Shown piece after piece: positions 43,480 to 54,049 of a DNA stretch of 64,000 nt. This DNA is from Venturia oleaginea (Eukaryota; Ascomycota; Dothideomycetes; Venturiales; Venturiaceae), in contig JABMLP010000006.1 in the NCBI GenBank assembly GCA_013176395.1, positions 1,674,001 to 1,738,000 on the forward strand, read 5' to 3'. A program made the translations under genes and the position numbers. Under the pieces are notes generated by a model that searched no databases, was not told the origin of the DNA, and worked only from the letters and a program-made list of their open reading frames with translations. How positions within the stretch are numbered: position 1 is the first letter of the stretch; each line of letters opens with the position of its first letter.

Positions 43480-46400
43480 ATGAGGCCCATGAATGAGTCA
43501 GGCTCAAGACCAACACTACAATAACGATACAGAACAACGACATATGCCAATTGAAAGCGATATTATTATTGACAATGATACCATCAAACGCGCCCGCCAG
43601 AGAATATGCTAGCTATGAGTTATCGCTCCTGCACTATTGTGCATCAGCCTTGCGACAGGGAATGGCGGGCTAGGATTACGAGGGAGGCAGGATGACGTCG
43701 GCATGCGACGGGCACTCTATGGACAGGAACTGGCTTGGAGTACGGAGTCAACTTGGAGGAAGATGATTCGTCGCTATTGCATGAGCATACATGGGCCACG
43801 GATTGGCCGAGCTGACACGGAGCAAGATTTCTACATATTTTATATGAATCAAGGAATCATTTTGATCATACCATATGTGCCTATCTATTATGTCTACCCA
43901 TCTATCGTGACGGTATGAGTATTACGATTTCACAAAATGACCAACAACCAACCCCCTACAAATCACGGCACAAACAAGACTGCCTCGTAAAATATCATTC
44001 CAAACACAGAGCTACATCTCAACCACAACAATCCCCTCCACCCCAACCCGACCATCACCGTCCTCAACCAAAGCTCCAAAACACCAAAAACCAAATCCCA
44101 TCCCGAGTCTCAATCCCAATCCCAGCACCCACACTCCCACAAGCTCCTCCAAGCGTTCCCCCATCGGCCCTTCAGAAATCCCATAAAAAAAAACCCCGAT
44201 CTCGATCCAAAAATCCCATACACGCAATACCCATCTATCTGTCTGTCCATCCATCAAACGTAAAAGCCAAAGCTAAAGTCAAAAAGGAACCCTAGACTAG
44301 ACCCGCTTTACAACGGGATTGGTGAGATGGCCATGGGGATGAAGTGCACGTTTGGCGCTTGGGTATTGGGACGGTGATCGGGGCAGGGCTAGTAGGAAGA
44401 CCCTGGAAGACCCTGGAAGGGGATTGGTGAGATGAGGAAGAGGGAAGAGGGCTAGTACGGTATAGGGAGGGTGAGGAAGGGGATTGGTTAGAAGAGGAAG
44501 AGGGAAGCGGATTGGTAAGGGCTTAGGTAGTCTGGAGAGGGCCGGTAAGAAGAGGGCTAGGAGGAAGAGGAAAAAGATCGACAGGCTCCGCATGGGAAAG
44601 AAACTACGGTAGCGACTCCGATGTTCGATCTACATAGCAGAACGCGATCGCGTGGGTAAAGGTGCCGCTTTTTCTACCTTGAGATCGAGATCGGGACTGA
44701 AGTGGGATTTTTGCGATCGAGATCTGGAGGGGAAGTGGAAAGGTTTGTTTGATTGACTGCACTGTGAGAGGCTTTGATTTTCGATAGAGTGGGTAGTTGT
44801 TACCTTACTACTGTTGGAACTTGGATGTGAGGTTGGATCGGGTTTGTTGCTTTGTTTCTTGTTCCTTCCGTGCTTGGATGGTTGTAGGGTACAGTACCTT
44901 CTAGATGGATATGGATATGGAAGACGGAGTCCGTACCTCCTTCAGCGCGTTACCTGTCGCTTGTCACATGAGATCGACACCTTCCTTCCTTCCATCTTTG
45001 AGGCTTCTCCTGCTCCATGTGCGGCCGCCGCACCGTAACAGGCGGGGTACGAATCAGGGTTTTACGATTACGATTACGACGCGTCGATACGATGTAATAC
45101 GATACGATACACCTTAATACTGTTACTACTACCGTCACTATTACTACTATCACCTGTACGACATGAGGTCGTCGTCGTCGTCGTCGTCGTCGTCAAAGCT
45201 CGCCCTTATTTTCTAGTTTGGATCTTGGACTGGGCTGCATATGGCTACGAGTGCGTAAAACGACCATGTAGAGTAGGTTGAGAGGGGACGGGGAGGCGAA
45301 TGTTAAACAGCACCGTCGTCGTCGTCGATTGTTACTATCGTTTGGTGTGGTGGAGTAGTATGACAATGACGCCTTCATCACCAATCTCGATGACCTTTTA
45401 TTTTCTTTTCGCGAGCAAGTAATCAAGCAAGCGGGAGGGAGACTTGAATATTCTACTTCATCCTAACAGATAAACAAACAAGTAACTTTTTTAGATCGAA
45501 TGGGGCCGCTGCGGTACCAGTAAGAAGCCGCTATGAAAGCACGATGAGGGATCACGATAAAATTCAACGCCATCCTTTCTTACCAATCCCAACGCTTTTG
45601 AACAATCTAACAGCGGCCGGCCGGGTAACACTCTTGGAGTACATGTTTACTACTCGTATATTTCCAATGCTCCGGTTCCACCAAGCGTCGCGTATGCATA
45701 TATATTCCTCATCCTCATCCTCAATCACAAGCCCACCTCCTATACAAGAATAGCATAGCGCATTCTACATCCACGTCCACATCCGCACTCGTAGCCCTAG
45801 GGTACCACCTACCCCGCTCTGATTCACCCAAGGGCCACGGTATGTATTTTCGCACACACACACATGCAGATCATACCCCAGCACCCGATACCATACCATC
45901 GAGATCTCAATATTCATCGCGGGAAACGTGCCTCGGTGCGATGCGGGGGCGTGATGATTGGTCAACACTCAGGCTGGATGAAGGGGTACTTCTTGATGAA
46001 GGTATAGTAATCGGTCCTTTTATTCAAAGCACCTTTCTTCTTGAGGACAGTGAGGTTTGTTTCTAGATGGTTCTTGGGATGGGTCGCTGGCGGGCTTGGG
46101 ATACGATGTTGCAGTCGGAGTTGCAAGTTTCGGGCCTATGATTTTAATCACGATGCGAAGGTTTTTATTTCGTTTGGTGGGGTTTAGGGGGCTTTGGGTT
46201 ATTGCCGTGCCAATTTTAGATCAAGATGCGAAGGAATTATTGAGGTTGGCGGGTTTGTGGGGGCTTGGGTTAGGGGGTGGTGATGTTGGCTCTGACTTGT
46301 TGAGCCGCGGTGGAAAACGATGTTTGTGATGCGAGGGTCTATCAGAATGCATGGAGTTTCATGACTTTATAAGGAGTCTATGAATTTGTTGACATCTCTT

Positions 46401-46696
46401 GAAGCTTTCATTGTTCAAATTCCCTACGATGATCTTGGAATATCACAATGTTCCACTCGAGGTATCAACCAAGATCTTCTGTAGCTCCGCAGCAACTCTC
46501 ACCACGAGCGCTTTCACATGCGCATGATCTTCCGCATTGAACCACCTCACGATAGCCTTTCCAATGTTATTCTTCTTCCTACCGCGATAGGTCAGCACAT
46601 CTAAGCATCTAACTTGCTTAGCCTGACCTCAGCTGTTGTGAAGTTCTCCAACATAACTCCCAGGTACTCGGAATTTCTGCTAACTCGTTGACTCAT
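43480..46696. other. 3.2-kb stretch without a convincing gene
   Basis: No domain was found on either strand. Present are a purine-rich, locally repeated tract at 44380-44590 (ggaagaggg and ggggattggtnaga words), a (GTC)9 run at 45168-45194 and tacgat/acgata repeats near 45064-45110. The 126-codon Pro/Lys frame at 43915-44295 is compositional. Confidence 0.45.
45168..45194. repeat. (GTC)9 microsatellite
   Basis: Nine perfect GTC units; a shorter CGTCGTCGTCGTCG run recurs near 45309. Confidence 0.9.
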
Positions 46697-47293
46697 TCAA
46701 TTGCAATCCTCGCACACCGTACCATCCAGATTGAGTTTGCGAATATTCGGTAGAGACGGCGGATCGAATTTCGGTTTTCCTTCTTCGGCTGATCTCGCCA
46801 GCTGCTTGGAAGCGGTATCTGAGTGACCGAGTTGACGTTCAGGGTCTAAATGGTCTCGTACGCGCTGTTTGAGGACTTTGGTTTCTGTTCGAGGAAAGGT
46901 CAGACCCATGAAACACAAACCTGTGAGAAATCGTACGATGTGGGATTGGAATATGATGATTATTGAAAAGTCTGACATGAATACTCTCATGCAGATGAGC
47001 TTACCAGGAAATCCGCCTTCGGCTTTCCGATCCCACAGTAGCACCGTCTGTGGTTGTATCTTGTCTTTCGTTCCATCTCCTTCGCCTTCTCCCACCGCCT
47101 GGGGTAGGTACGATAAGGTCACTTTGAATAAGCCTCCTGTTGCCGGAATGAGGGCGATCTCTCCAATCGTCGTGCCAAACGTTGAGAGAAGCTCTTGACC
47201 GATATATGCGGCCCGAAGCATCCACTTGCATTGCGTGCAGTATTTGATGGCGACACGAGGAAGAGACACCTTGTCAATTGTGTTGCTTGCCAT
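46697..47293 (-). CDS. Rdx-family (SelT/SelW/SelH) thioredoxin-like protein
   Basis: Exons 47293-47005 and 46884-46697 give 158 residues. The redox motif CTQC is at residues 19-22 in VAIKYCTQCKWMLRAAY, followed by LSTFGTTIGEIALIP and the strand FKVTL, the core of the Rdx fold. A Cys replaces the selenocysteine of animal SelW. The intron (46885-47004, about 120 nt) uses gtaagc and the distal acceptor aacag, because only that joins WDRKAEGGFPE to TKVLKQRVRDH. An upstream in-frame ATG at 47404 adds 37 unrelated residues. It is probably a small cytosolic redox protein. It is transcribed divergently from the arrestin gene. Confidence 0.9.
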   Translation of the reverse strand: MASNTIDKVSLPRVAIKYCTQCKWMLRAAYIGQELLSTFGTTIGEIALIPATGGLFKVTLSYLPQAVGEGEGDGTKDKIQPQTVLLWDRKAEGGFPGKLICMRVFMSDFSIIIIFQSHIVRFLTGLCFMGLTFPRTETKVLKQRVRDHLDPERQLGHSDTASKQLARSAEEGKPKFDPPSLPNIRKLNLDGTVCEDCN

Positions 47294-47906
47294 TTTGATG
47301 ATGATGTTGATGTTTGGTGATGACCGAAGATCTGATGGTGGTGACATTATGTCTGTGCACAGGAAGTGATCCACAACTCGAAGCATGACCACGTACTCCA
47401 TCATCTCAGCATCAAAACAACGTGAACAATTTTTCTATAATCTCTTTATTCCCTTCTTTCGCGCACAGGTCCTAATACAGAGATCGAAGAATACAGGTTA
47501 CTCGCCGGCTCGCTACTATGCAGAAGCAAGAGGAAAGCGTAGCTAAGAAAGCCCGTTCGACTTCAGAAGCGTGAATGTTTATCACAGCATCAGCTCCAGA
47601 TGTTACCATGTCTCTATTCTACATTGAATAAGGGTGGAGGGCCTTAGATTGCTGACAAGAAAGATGTTCGTATCGCTATTACATGAAGTCCGGAATTTGG
47701 CTCGAATGCCACTTCCTGCTCATCAACGATGGATGCACATTGCAACTTACATGTGGCATCCTCAAATGACTATTGTCGCAGTTCTCACCTCTCAATCAAC
47801 CAACCTAATTTCAAAATCCCGAACCAAACATCACCAGCAACTCAACGCTCTCCTAGTCAACTTTCACCTCTTGGCCTTCAACATCAGCAATATCTTTGTT
47901 CCTACT
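47294..47906. promoter_or_regulatory. divergent promoter between the Rdx and arrestin genes
   Basis: About 610 bp between two divergent start codons. C/A-rich leader sequence (caaccaacc, caccagcaactcaac) precedes the arrestin ATG. No specific operator is called. Confidence 0.5.
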
Positions 47907-49332
47907 ATGTCTTTTGCTATCCTTCTGGACGATCCCGAAAAAGAGAGTTACACCTCTGGCGATGCCATCAGGGGCCGAGTGATTCTCACAGTATCCAAAG
48001 AGCAGGCTGTTGGCGAAGTCACAGTCACTTTCGTGGGAAGTACGCTAAGCAAGACCTCGACGACCGGCGTAGAGAATAGGACCACATACTATCATGGAAT
48101 AGCAACTTTATTTCGGTACCCCAAAGTGCTTTACCAAGGCCAGAGTATCTTGCGAAAAGATACGTACGAATGGCCTTTTGAATTCGAATTCCCACGCGAA
48201 AGCACTGATAGTGTCATGACTGGCGATCACAGCTTCGTTCGAAATCCGCCTTTCCTACAAAATGGTGACCCTCAGCCCTTGCCTTCGACCTTTGGCCTTC
48301 GCAAATATGACGCCTCTGCCGTCGTCGACTATAGCCTGGTGGTTTCAGCTCGTGCATGTTCGGATGCTAAGTTCCGGCAAAGGCGATTCGTAAAGAATGC
48401 ACGACTTCGGATCATTTACAACGCTCTATGGAATAGCGACAAACCGGATCTGGGCATCCAAGTCTCGTCAGAAATAGGCACTGTCAAAACCCTTCGATTG
48501 CTGCCTGAGATCGGAGCCACGAAACTCACCCTAAAGGAGAAGATGAAGGACAAGTTCTGCAAAAGCAGGCTTTCATCAGCTGAATTTTCCGTGCACTTCA
48601 TACACCCAACGGTCATGTATGCCCACAGCCCGTTTCCGTTTAAAATGGGCGTAGAACACATCCCGAACACATTTGGCGCGCAAGAACAAAAGGTACGTCG
48701 ATCATGTTCTAAATTATTTAACACATCGAATCAAGCGTGTCAGCAAGGTTGCAGCTAAGAAGCGTTAGCCCCAGCCTCAAATCATCCTCAATCGTATCAG
48801 CATCAAGATCATAGCTGCAGTCTCTTTCCGGACGGTGTACCGTCAGAACGGACCCAAATACATGCTCGGGCAGCATATCCAAAAACGTGAAATCTTTTCC
48901 GCCAAGCCAAACCGCGTTATTCCAGCGACCCCCGACACCACCGATACCTCAAACTGGCTTGATATATCCCAACTCGGTCCTCCAATAGACGCCCGACTTG
49001 AAAGGTGGCCGGTCGACTTCACCTGCTGCAATATTACAATCGTTTCGAAGCTGGAAATCAAATTGAAGGCCAGTTGTGCGGCAAGGAAGTTCAAGATTAA
49101 GAAGACGGTCCCGATGAAGCATCTGCCTCGTGACTGGTCGGAAGATGGGACGTTTGGTTTGACTACATTGGAGGGTATGGATGATGGAGATACTGAGGCG
49201 AGTATGGTTACCTGGACTGCTGCCAAGTCGTCGGTTGCTCAGAGCGATTCTGAGTGTGACTCTGGGAAAAGTAGTAAGGTTAATGGAATGGATATTCAGG
49301 ATGATATAGGTGAGACGATGCCTGGACAATGA
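47907..49332 (+). CDS. arrestin-domain protein
   Basis: Exons 47907-48692 and 48769-49332 make 449 residues. The start MSFAILLDDPEKESYTSGD and the following RGRVILTVSKEQAVGEVTVTFVG match the first strands of fungal arrestin N domains, with the central GDHSF and ALWNSDKPDLG parts. The intron is 76 nt (gtacgt...gttag, phase 0). Acceptor 48768 is preferred over the earlier gcaag because it gives the open PQPQIILNRISIKIIAAVSF. The tail is Ser/Asp-rich. Such proteins usually act as adaptors for ubiquitination and endocytosis of membrane proteins; no PY motif was found in the parts read. The frame is open upstream of 47907 but shows no similarity there. Confidence 0.85.
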
Positions 49333-49749
49333 TCTCGAGGTAGGTGGTGGTAGAGAACCTAGACAAGGAAGTTGGCGGAGTGAGTCGGGAAAATGCAGTC
49401 TGCGAGCGCTATTGCGAGGTGGGAGAAGTTAGAGCTTGGGTCCTGGAGACATTGAGTCCATGATGGGAGTCGCTCAATATCATCGTCCACCTAATCCGGC
49501 TACCATTCCTCGCTATCTTGCTGCCCTTAACAAGCACCTCTGGTAAGCACAGCCATCCCTATGCAAAACGCACGGATCATCGTGTGAGTTACTGAATATC
49601 ATCATCTAATCATTGCCATAACCATTAGGTTCCCCAATGGGGCGGATTGGGGCGGGTTTTGGGGCGGGTTATAGAATCTATAATAACCCGCCCCGTTTTC
49701 CTGCCAACAGGGGGAACACGTGACTTACTAGGGTTATAATATAGAGATA
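49333..49749. other. intergenic with GGGGCGGG repeats and a hairpin
   Basis: The 3' region of the arrestin gene. GGGGCGGG-type words occur three times at 49640-49668 and form a perfect 12-bp hairpin (49661-49672 with 49683-49694). No gene is present. Confidence 0.5.
49661..49694. repeat. perfect 12-bp inverted repeat GGGGCGGGTTAT
   Basis: The stems GGGGCGGGTTAT and ATAACCCGCCCC are separated by 10 nt. With the neighbouring GGGGCGG copies it resembles a DNA-transposon terminus or short MITE remnant, without proof. Confidence 0.85.
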
Positions 49750-50648
49750 ACGTATTCCACCACCCGAACCGCCACACCACCCAATCCGCCAAAATATGCC
49801 AAGACTACCACTTCCCCCATTATCTTGATTATGTCTCAACAACACAACTCGTTATTACTTGAACACGAAGGGAGACTTTAGCTTCCCCTCCAAGCCCTCC
49901 AAGCCGGCCAATTCCGAAGCCAACGGGCTGCTGCGCGCGCCTTTAACGTTAAACACCAGAACCTCTCTGATCGCGCCCGAGGAGTCCCATTTATCCTCGA
50001 AAAACTACCAAACGGTCGGAAACTTACCCTTACCGAGGAGAAAACGCTTATTCAATATATTCTCGACCTCAATTCGCGAGGATTTGCGCCCCGGCTGTGT
50101 GAGGTGGCAGATATGGCGGATACACTACTGGGTATACGCGGTAGAGAGCCAGTAGGCAAAAGGTGGGATGAGAGATTCGTAACGCGCTCAGATGAGCTCA
50201 AGGTAGCCTTCAATCGAGCAAAGGATAGGCAGAGGATACTACAGGAAGATCCAGAGATTATCGGCGCGTGGTTCAAGCTCGTTGCAGACACTAAGGCAAA
50301 GTACGGCATCCGCGACGAGGATACGCACAACTTTGACGAGATTGGCTTCCAGATGGACGTTATTGGGTCAATGAAGGTCGTTACAGCCTCTGAAAGACGT
50401 ACAAGGCCTGAGCTCATCCAGCCGGGCGATCGCGAATGGGTTACGATTATTCAGAGCATCGCGCCGCTGGGTATGCGAACCCGCCATTTATTATCTATAA
50501 AGGACGCGTTCACATCTCTGCGTGGTATGAGGAGGCAGATATACCACGGAATTGGAAGCTCTCAGTCTCTGAGAACGGCTGGACAAAAAAAGCGCTTGGT
50601 CTTTGGTGGTTGAAGCATTTTGACGCGCATACAAAGGCGCGGCAGGTT

Positions 50649-50670
50649 GGGGGGGGGGGGGGGGGGGGGG
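50649..50670. repeat. homopolymer of 22 G
   Basis: An uninterrupted G run inside the E2 transposase, after codons ARQV. It marks the point where the frame changes. Confidence 0.9.
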
Positions 50671-51421
50671 TAGTACAGGCTGCTTATCTTGGACGGCCAT
50701 GAGAGCCATCTCAGCCAGGAGTTCAAGGACTACTGCCTCGAAAATAAGATCCTAACCCTCTGCATGCCATCGCACTCGTCGCATATACTCCAGCCCCTTG
50801 AAGTGGTCTGCTTCTCGCCGTTAAAGCGCAAGTACTACCAACGCATCCGGGACTTGGCGCGCCGACGCATGTACCATATCAACAAGGAAGGCTTTCTCCC
50901 TGCCTTTAAAGACACGTTTTTCGACGTGTTCACGGAAGAGATTTGTCGAAAGGCCTTTGAGGCAGTATGGCTAGTCCCTATTAACGCGCAGGTAGTGTTG
51001 GATCGCCTTGAAGTCAGACTACGTACCCCGCCAGAATCCCGTCTCTTAGAAACGCCGTGGCAGTCAAAGACTCCAAGCAATACCCATGAATTTGGACCCC
51101 AATCCAAGCTCGTAAGCGAGTCTTTTACTCGGTCACTAGTTACTGCGCAGGCAGGCTTTTCACAGCTTGTTAAAGGCGCTGAATTGATGCTGCACCAGAA
51201 CACCCTACTTGTTGCACGAAACCACGAGTCTGAAGAGCAATTGGCAGTAATGACGAAGCGAAAATCGCGTAAAAGGAAGCGGATCCAGCAAGGTGGTACT
51301 GTAGAGTATGGGACTGCAGCAGCGCGGGTAGCTGCTGAGGCGTCTGTAGCGTCTCAGGGATCAAAGAATACTCATAGTAGTGGTGATCAAGAAACAGCCC
51401 GACCAACTCAAAGGCGCTGTG

Positions 51422-51592
51422 TGTGATGGCACGGCATATCCATACGAAGGCACAAGGCACTTCAGAACATGTCACCGAATTACACTTAGGATCTAACGTA
51501 GAGAGGTAAGAGTTTCGTAAGGAAACTCCGACTAAGTAGAAAGTGCACGAGCCACGGCACGTGATTTAATGGTCACGTGCCGTGCCGTTACA
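51422..51592. mobile_element. 171-bp MITE-like insertion inside E2
   Basis: Its ends are TGTGATGGCACGGCA and, inverted, TGTAACGGCACGGCA (13 of 15 match). It is flanked by CTGTG at 51417-51421 and 51593-51597, read as a 5-bp target-site duplication. Deleting the insert and one CTGTG would join RRC to GNCGATGHN in one frame, so it interrupts the zinc-knuckle codons. A 12-bp perfect hairpin (51553-51564 with 51573-51584) lies near its right end. It has no coding capacity. The superfamily is uncertain. Confidence 0.75.
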
Positions 51593-51795
51593 CTGTGGGA
51601 ACTGCGGCGCAACTGGGCATAATGCGCGAACTTGTAAAAGAGATATCGAGATATCTTCTGAATCAGATAGCAGCACGACGGACTTAGAATCAATTGTTAA
51701 TAGCGATGAAATTGAAGAGTCGTAATATAAGATGGTCGTGCCAAGAAATTTTGACCGGTTGCGTGATCTGACGGGTTGGGTGATCGAATACGTTA

Positions 51796-52837
51796 ACGTA
51801 TTCCACCACCGAGCCGGCCACTTTTCCTTGGCACGACCAACTCATATTACGCCTCTTCAATTTTATCGCTATCAACAATAGATTCCAAGTCTGTCGTGCT
51901 GCTATCTGATTCAGAAGATATCTCAATATCCTTTTTACACGTTCGCGCACCCCCCTACTTGACGCGCCTTTGTATGCGCGTCAAAGTGCTTCAACCACTT
52001 AAGACCAAGCGCATTGTTTGTCCAGCCGTTCTCAGAGACTGAGAGCTTCCAATTCCGTGGTATATCTGCCTCCTCATACCACGCAGAGATGTGAACGCGT
52101 CCTTTATAGATAATGAAGGGCGGGGTCGCATACCCAGCGGCGCAGATACTCTGGATAACTGTAACCCACTCGCGATCGCCCGGCTGGATGAGTTCAGGCC
52201 CTGTACTTCTTTCAGAGGCTGTAACGACCTTCATTGACCCAATAACGCCCATCTGGAAGCCAATCTCGTAAAAGTTGTGCATATCCTCGTCGCGGATGCC
52301 GTACTTTGCCTTAGTGTCTGCAACGAGCTTGAACCACGCGCCGATAATCTCTGAATCTTCCTGTAGTATCCTCTGCCTATCCTTTGCTCGATTGAAGGCT
52401 ACCTTGAGCTCATCTGAGCGCGTTACGAATCTCTCAGCCCAGTTTTTGCCTACTGGCTCTCTACCGCGTATACCCAGTAGTGTATCCGCCATATCTGCCA
52501 CCTCACACAGCCGGGGCGCAAATCCTCGCAAATCAAGGTCGAGGATATATTGGACAAGCGTTTGCTCTTCTGTTGCAGTGAGCTTATGGGAGTTTGGGCG
52601 AGTTTGAGATGGAGAGGTAATTCCGCAGAGCCGATCAGAGAGCCTTTGGTGTTTGATGTTGAAGGCTGCAGCAGCGCGCCGTAGGCTTTGAAATTGGCCA
52701 GAGGTATAGACCTGAAGAGCGAGATCAATTCTGCCTTCTTCTTGAACGACTATCGCGTTGCGTTGTTGAGACATTGCGTGTTGAAGAGGATAAGGGCTGT
52801 GCCAAGGAAAAGTGGCCGGCTCGGTGGTGGAATACGT
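51796..52837 (-). mobile_element. pogo-type DNA transposon E3, internally deleted, tail to tail with E2
   Basis: The 1.04-kb element has terminal inverted repeats of about 40 bp that match perfectly by eye (acgtattccaccaccgagccggcc...), flanked by TA at 51794-51795 and 52838-52839. The left TA is shared with E2. The transposase ORF runs 52774-51935 on the minus strand. Its DNA-binding half and first DDE part are intact in frame, but the first catalytic Asp is Tyr (HNFYEIGFQM). After ARQVGG a deletion removes the rest up to the zinc-knuckle tail (ARTCKKDIEISS). Perfect TIRs suggest it could still be mobilised in trans. Confidence 0.9.
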
Positions 52838-52839
52838 TA

Positions 52840-53059
52840 TGTGTTAAGTCGTTTATCGTTTACTCTTAAGTCACTTATTAAGATGCGTTGTTATATGCGT
52901 TATACATGCGTTGTTAGGGCCTCGTTTATCCTCGTATTACATGCATGTAGGAGACTTCAATTGCCTCTCAATTGAAGCCTCATGCAGTCATCAATACATT
53001 CGTTGTTGTACATCTTTACCTTCCAACACATATCTCCAAACCCATCACTCTCGCCTCCT
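52840..53059. other. intergenic between E3 and the F-box gene
   Basis: A short stretch with repeated gcgttgtta/gcgttata words (52876-52915). No gene. Confidence 0.4.
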
Positions 53060-54049
53060 TCAACACAGCTTCTCTTCCAACAACCACTTCAGATCTCTGT
53101 TCCATTGCTTTCCCCGCCGCACGCCCTTGATCTGAACCTTCTTCAACGTGATCTTGCTTCTTGATAGAAACGCCCGAAGATGATCGGTCCTTCGCAATTC
53201 GATACCAAGCAATTCCACGTTGATAAGTTTGGTGAGGTTCGTGGAGGTCGCGATGTCTCGAAAGATGTGATAGGAGTACGGGTGAGGGTCGGTAGGATAT
53301 CTTTTTTTAAAAGAGAGTGTGAGATTCTGGACGTTCGGCGTCATGTTCATGAGTTGCGATGGGAAATCGGACATGACGCCCGGTTTAGCGTAGAAACTGA
53401 GTTCGAGCGTGGTGATGTTCTTGAAGCTCCTAGCGAGCGACTCATTGGCAGTCAGTACCTCGGCGTCAAGCTTGTGTAGAGAGAAGAAGCAGTCTGAACC
53501 GTAGTCTCCAAGATTCAGCGAGCTGACAAGTCTTCCGCTAGAAGCTAGGGCGTCCAACGCACTCTCGATAACTTGGACTGAGCACTCTTTCTGACAGCCA
53601 GTGTATGGACCGACCGGGGACCCAGATGCACAGAAACTCAGGCTTCGGAGCGTGGAGATCTTTTCAAAAAGTCTGAGAAACAGGCTGGACAAGTTCTGCG
53701 AGTGCACAGCGCTAGTCATGGGGTCGAGTGGCCGTAGATGACGCATGGAGAAAGGTACAACGTCGTTGGAATGAATTGATGTAGGAGCGGAACCGGGGGG
53801 AGGAGATGCATCAACCGTGATGTCGCGGATACCAGAACCTAATACCGGATGATTTATGATCATGATCAGCCTCCGTATCGACTCCCATTCCGACTTGACA
53901 ACGCGACTTGTGAAGGACTCCTTCCCGAAGTGGTACCCAGTCTTGAACTCCAAAGCCTTGCAAGAGAGACGCAGCTGTCCAAGAATACTCAGATCAAGTC
54001 GAATGGCGATATTCTCAACGAGTTCGACGGGTAGCCTTGTGACACGAGG
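53060..54049 (-). CDS. F-box protein, 5' end unresolved
   Basis: The reading frame is continuous from a likely acceptor (ttacag, at 54050) to the stop at 53060, about 330 residues. The N-terminal part is an F-box: TRLPVELVENIAIRLDLSILGQLRLSCKAL. The rest is a Leu-rich, repeat-like region with FKNITTLELSF, NMTPNVQNLTLSF and LINVELLGIEL, consistent with an LRR-type substrate-recognition part. No ATG is in frame upstream as far as about 54230, so the initiator must lie in another exon that I cannot place; an ATG at about 54265 (MTALDKDLSNRR) is one candidate. It is probably an SCF ubiquitin-ligase adaptor with unknown target. Confidence 0.75.
   Translation of the reverse strand, partial: PRVTRLPVELVENIAIRLDLSILGQLRLSCKALEFKTGYHFGKESFTSRVVKSEWESIRRLIMIINHPVLGSGIRDITVDASPPPGSAPTSIHSNDVVPFSMRHLRPLDPMTSAVHSQNLSSLFLRLFEKISTLRSLSFCASGSPVGPYTGCQKECSVQVIESALDALASSGRLVSSLNLGDYGSDCFFSLHKLDAEVLTANESLARSFKNITTLELSFYAKPGVMSDFPSQLMNMTPNVQNLTLSFKKRYPTDPHPYSYHIFRDIATSTNLTKLINVELLGIELRRTDHLRAFLSRSKITLKKVQIKGVRRGKQWNRDLKWLLEEKLC

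Larger units (their letters stand above)
49831..51724 (+). pseudogene. pogo transposase pseudogene (E2)
   Basis: Segments in order are 49831-50460 (one internal TAG), 50461-50650 after a base loss, and 50680-51421 after the G run. The knuckle-coding tail lies at 51593-51724, ending EISSESDSSTTDLESI.. and TAA/TAG-bounded acidic residues. The C-terminal region MTKRKSRKRKRIQQGG is shared in style with the remnant at 35.3 kb. Each lesion alone would prevent a full-length product. Confidence 0.85.
49750..51793 (+). mobile_element. pogo-type DNA transposon E2, defective
   Basis: The 2.04-kb element is flanked by TA (49748-49749 and 51794-51795), with imperfect terminal inverted repeats starting ACGTATTC. 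The transposase frame starts MSQQHNSLLLEHEGRL at 49831 and is hit by a TAG at 49879, a 1-bp deletion near 50461 and a 22-G run at 50649-50670. CENP-B-like (GREPVGKRWDERFVTRS) and DDE parts are readable: NFDEIGFQM, LILDGHESH, and HSSHILQPLEV, where the third catalytic Asp is Glu. A C-terminal zinc knuckle (CGNCGATGHNARTC) is split by a 171-bp insert. It is not autonomous. Confidence 0.88.

Noticed and set aside
43915..44593. Pro/Lys-rich and Leu/Pro-rich ORFs around 44 kb
   Set aside because: They mirror strong base skew (C/A-rich, then G/A-rich tract) rather than coding selection.
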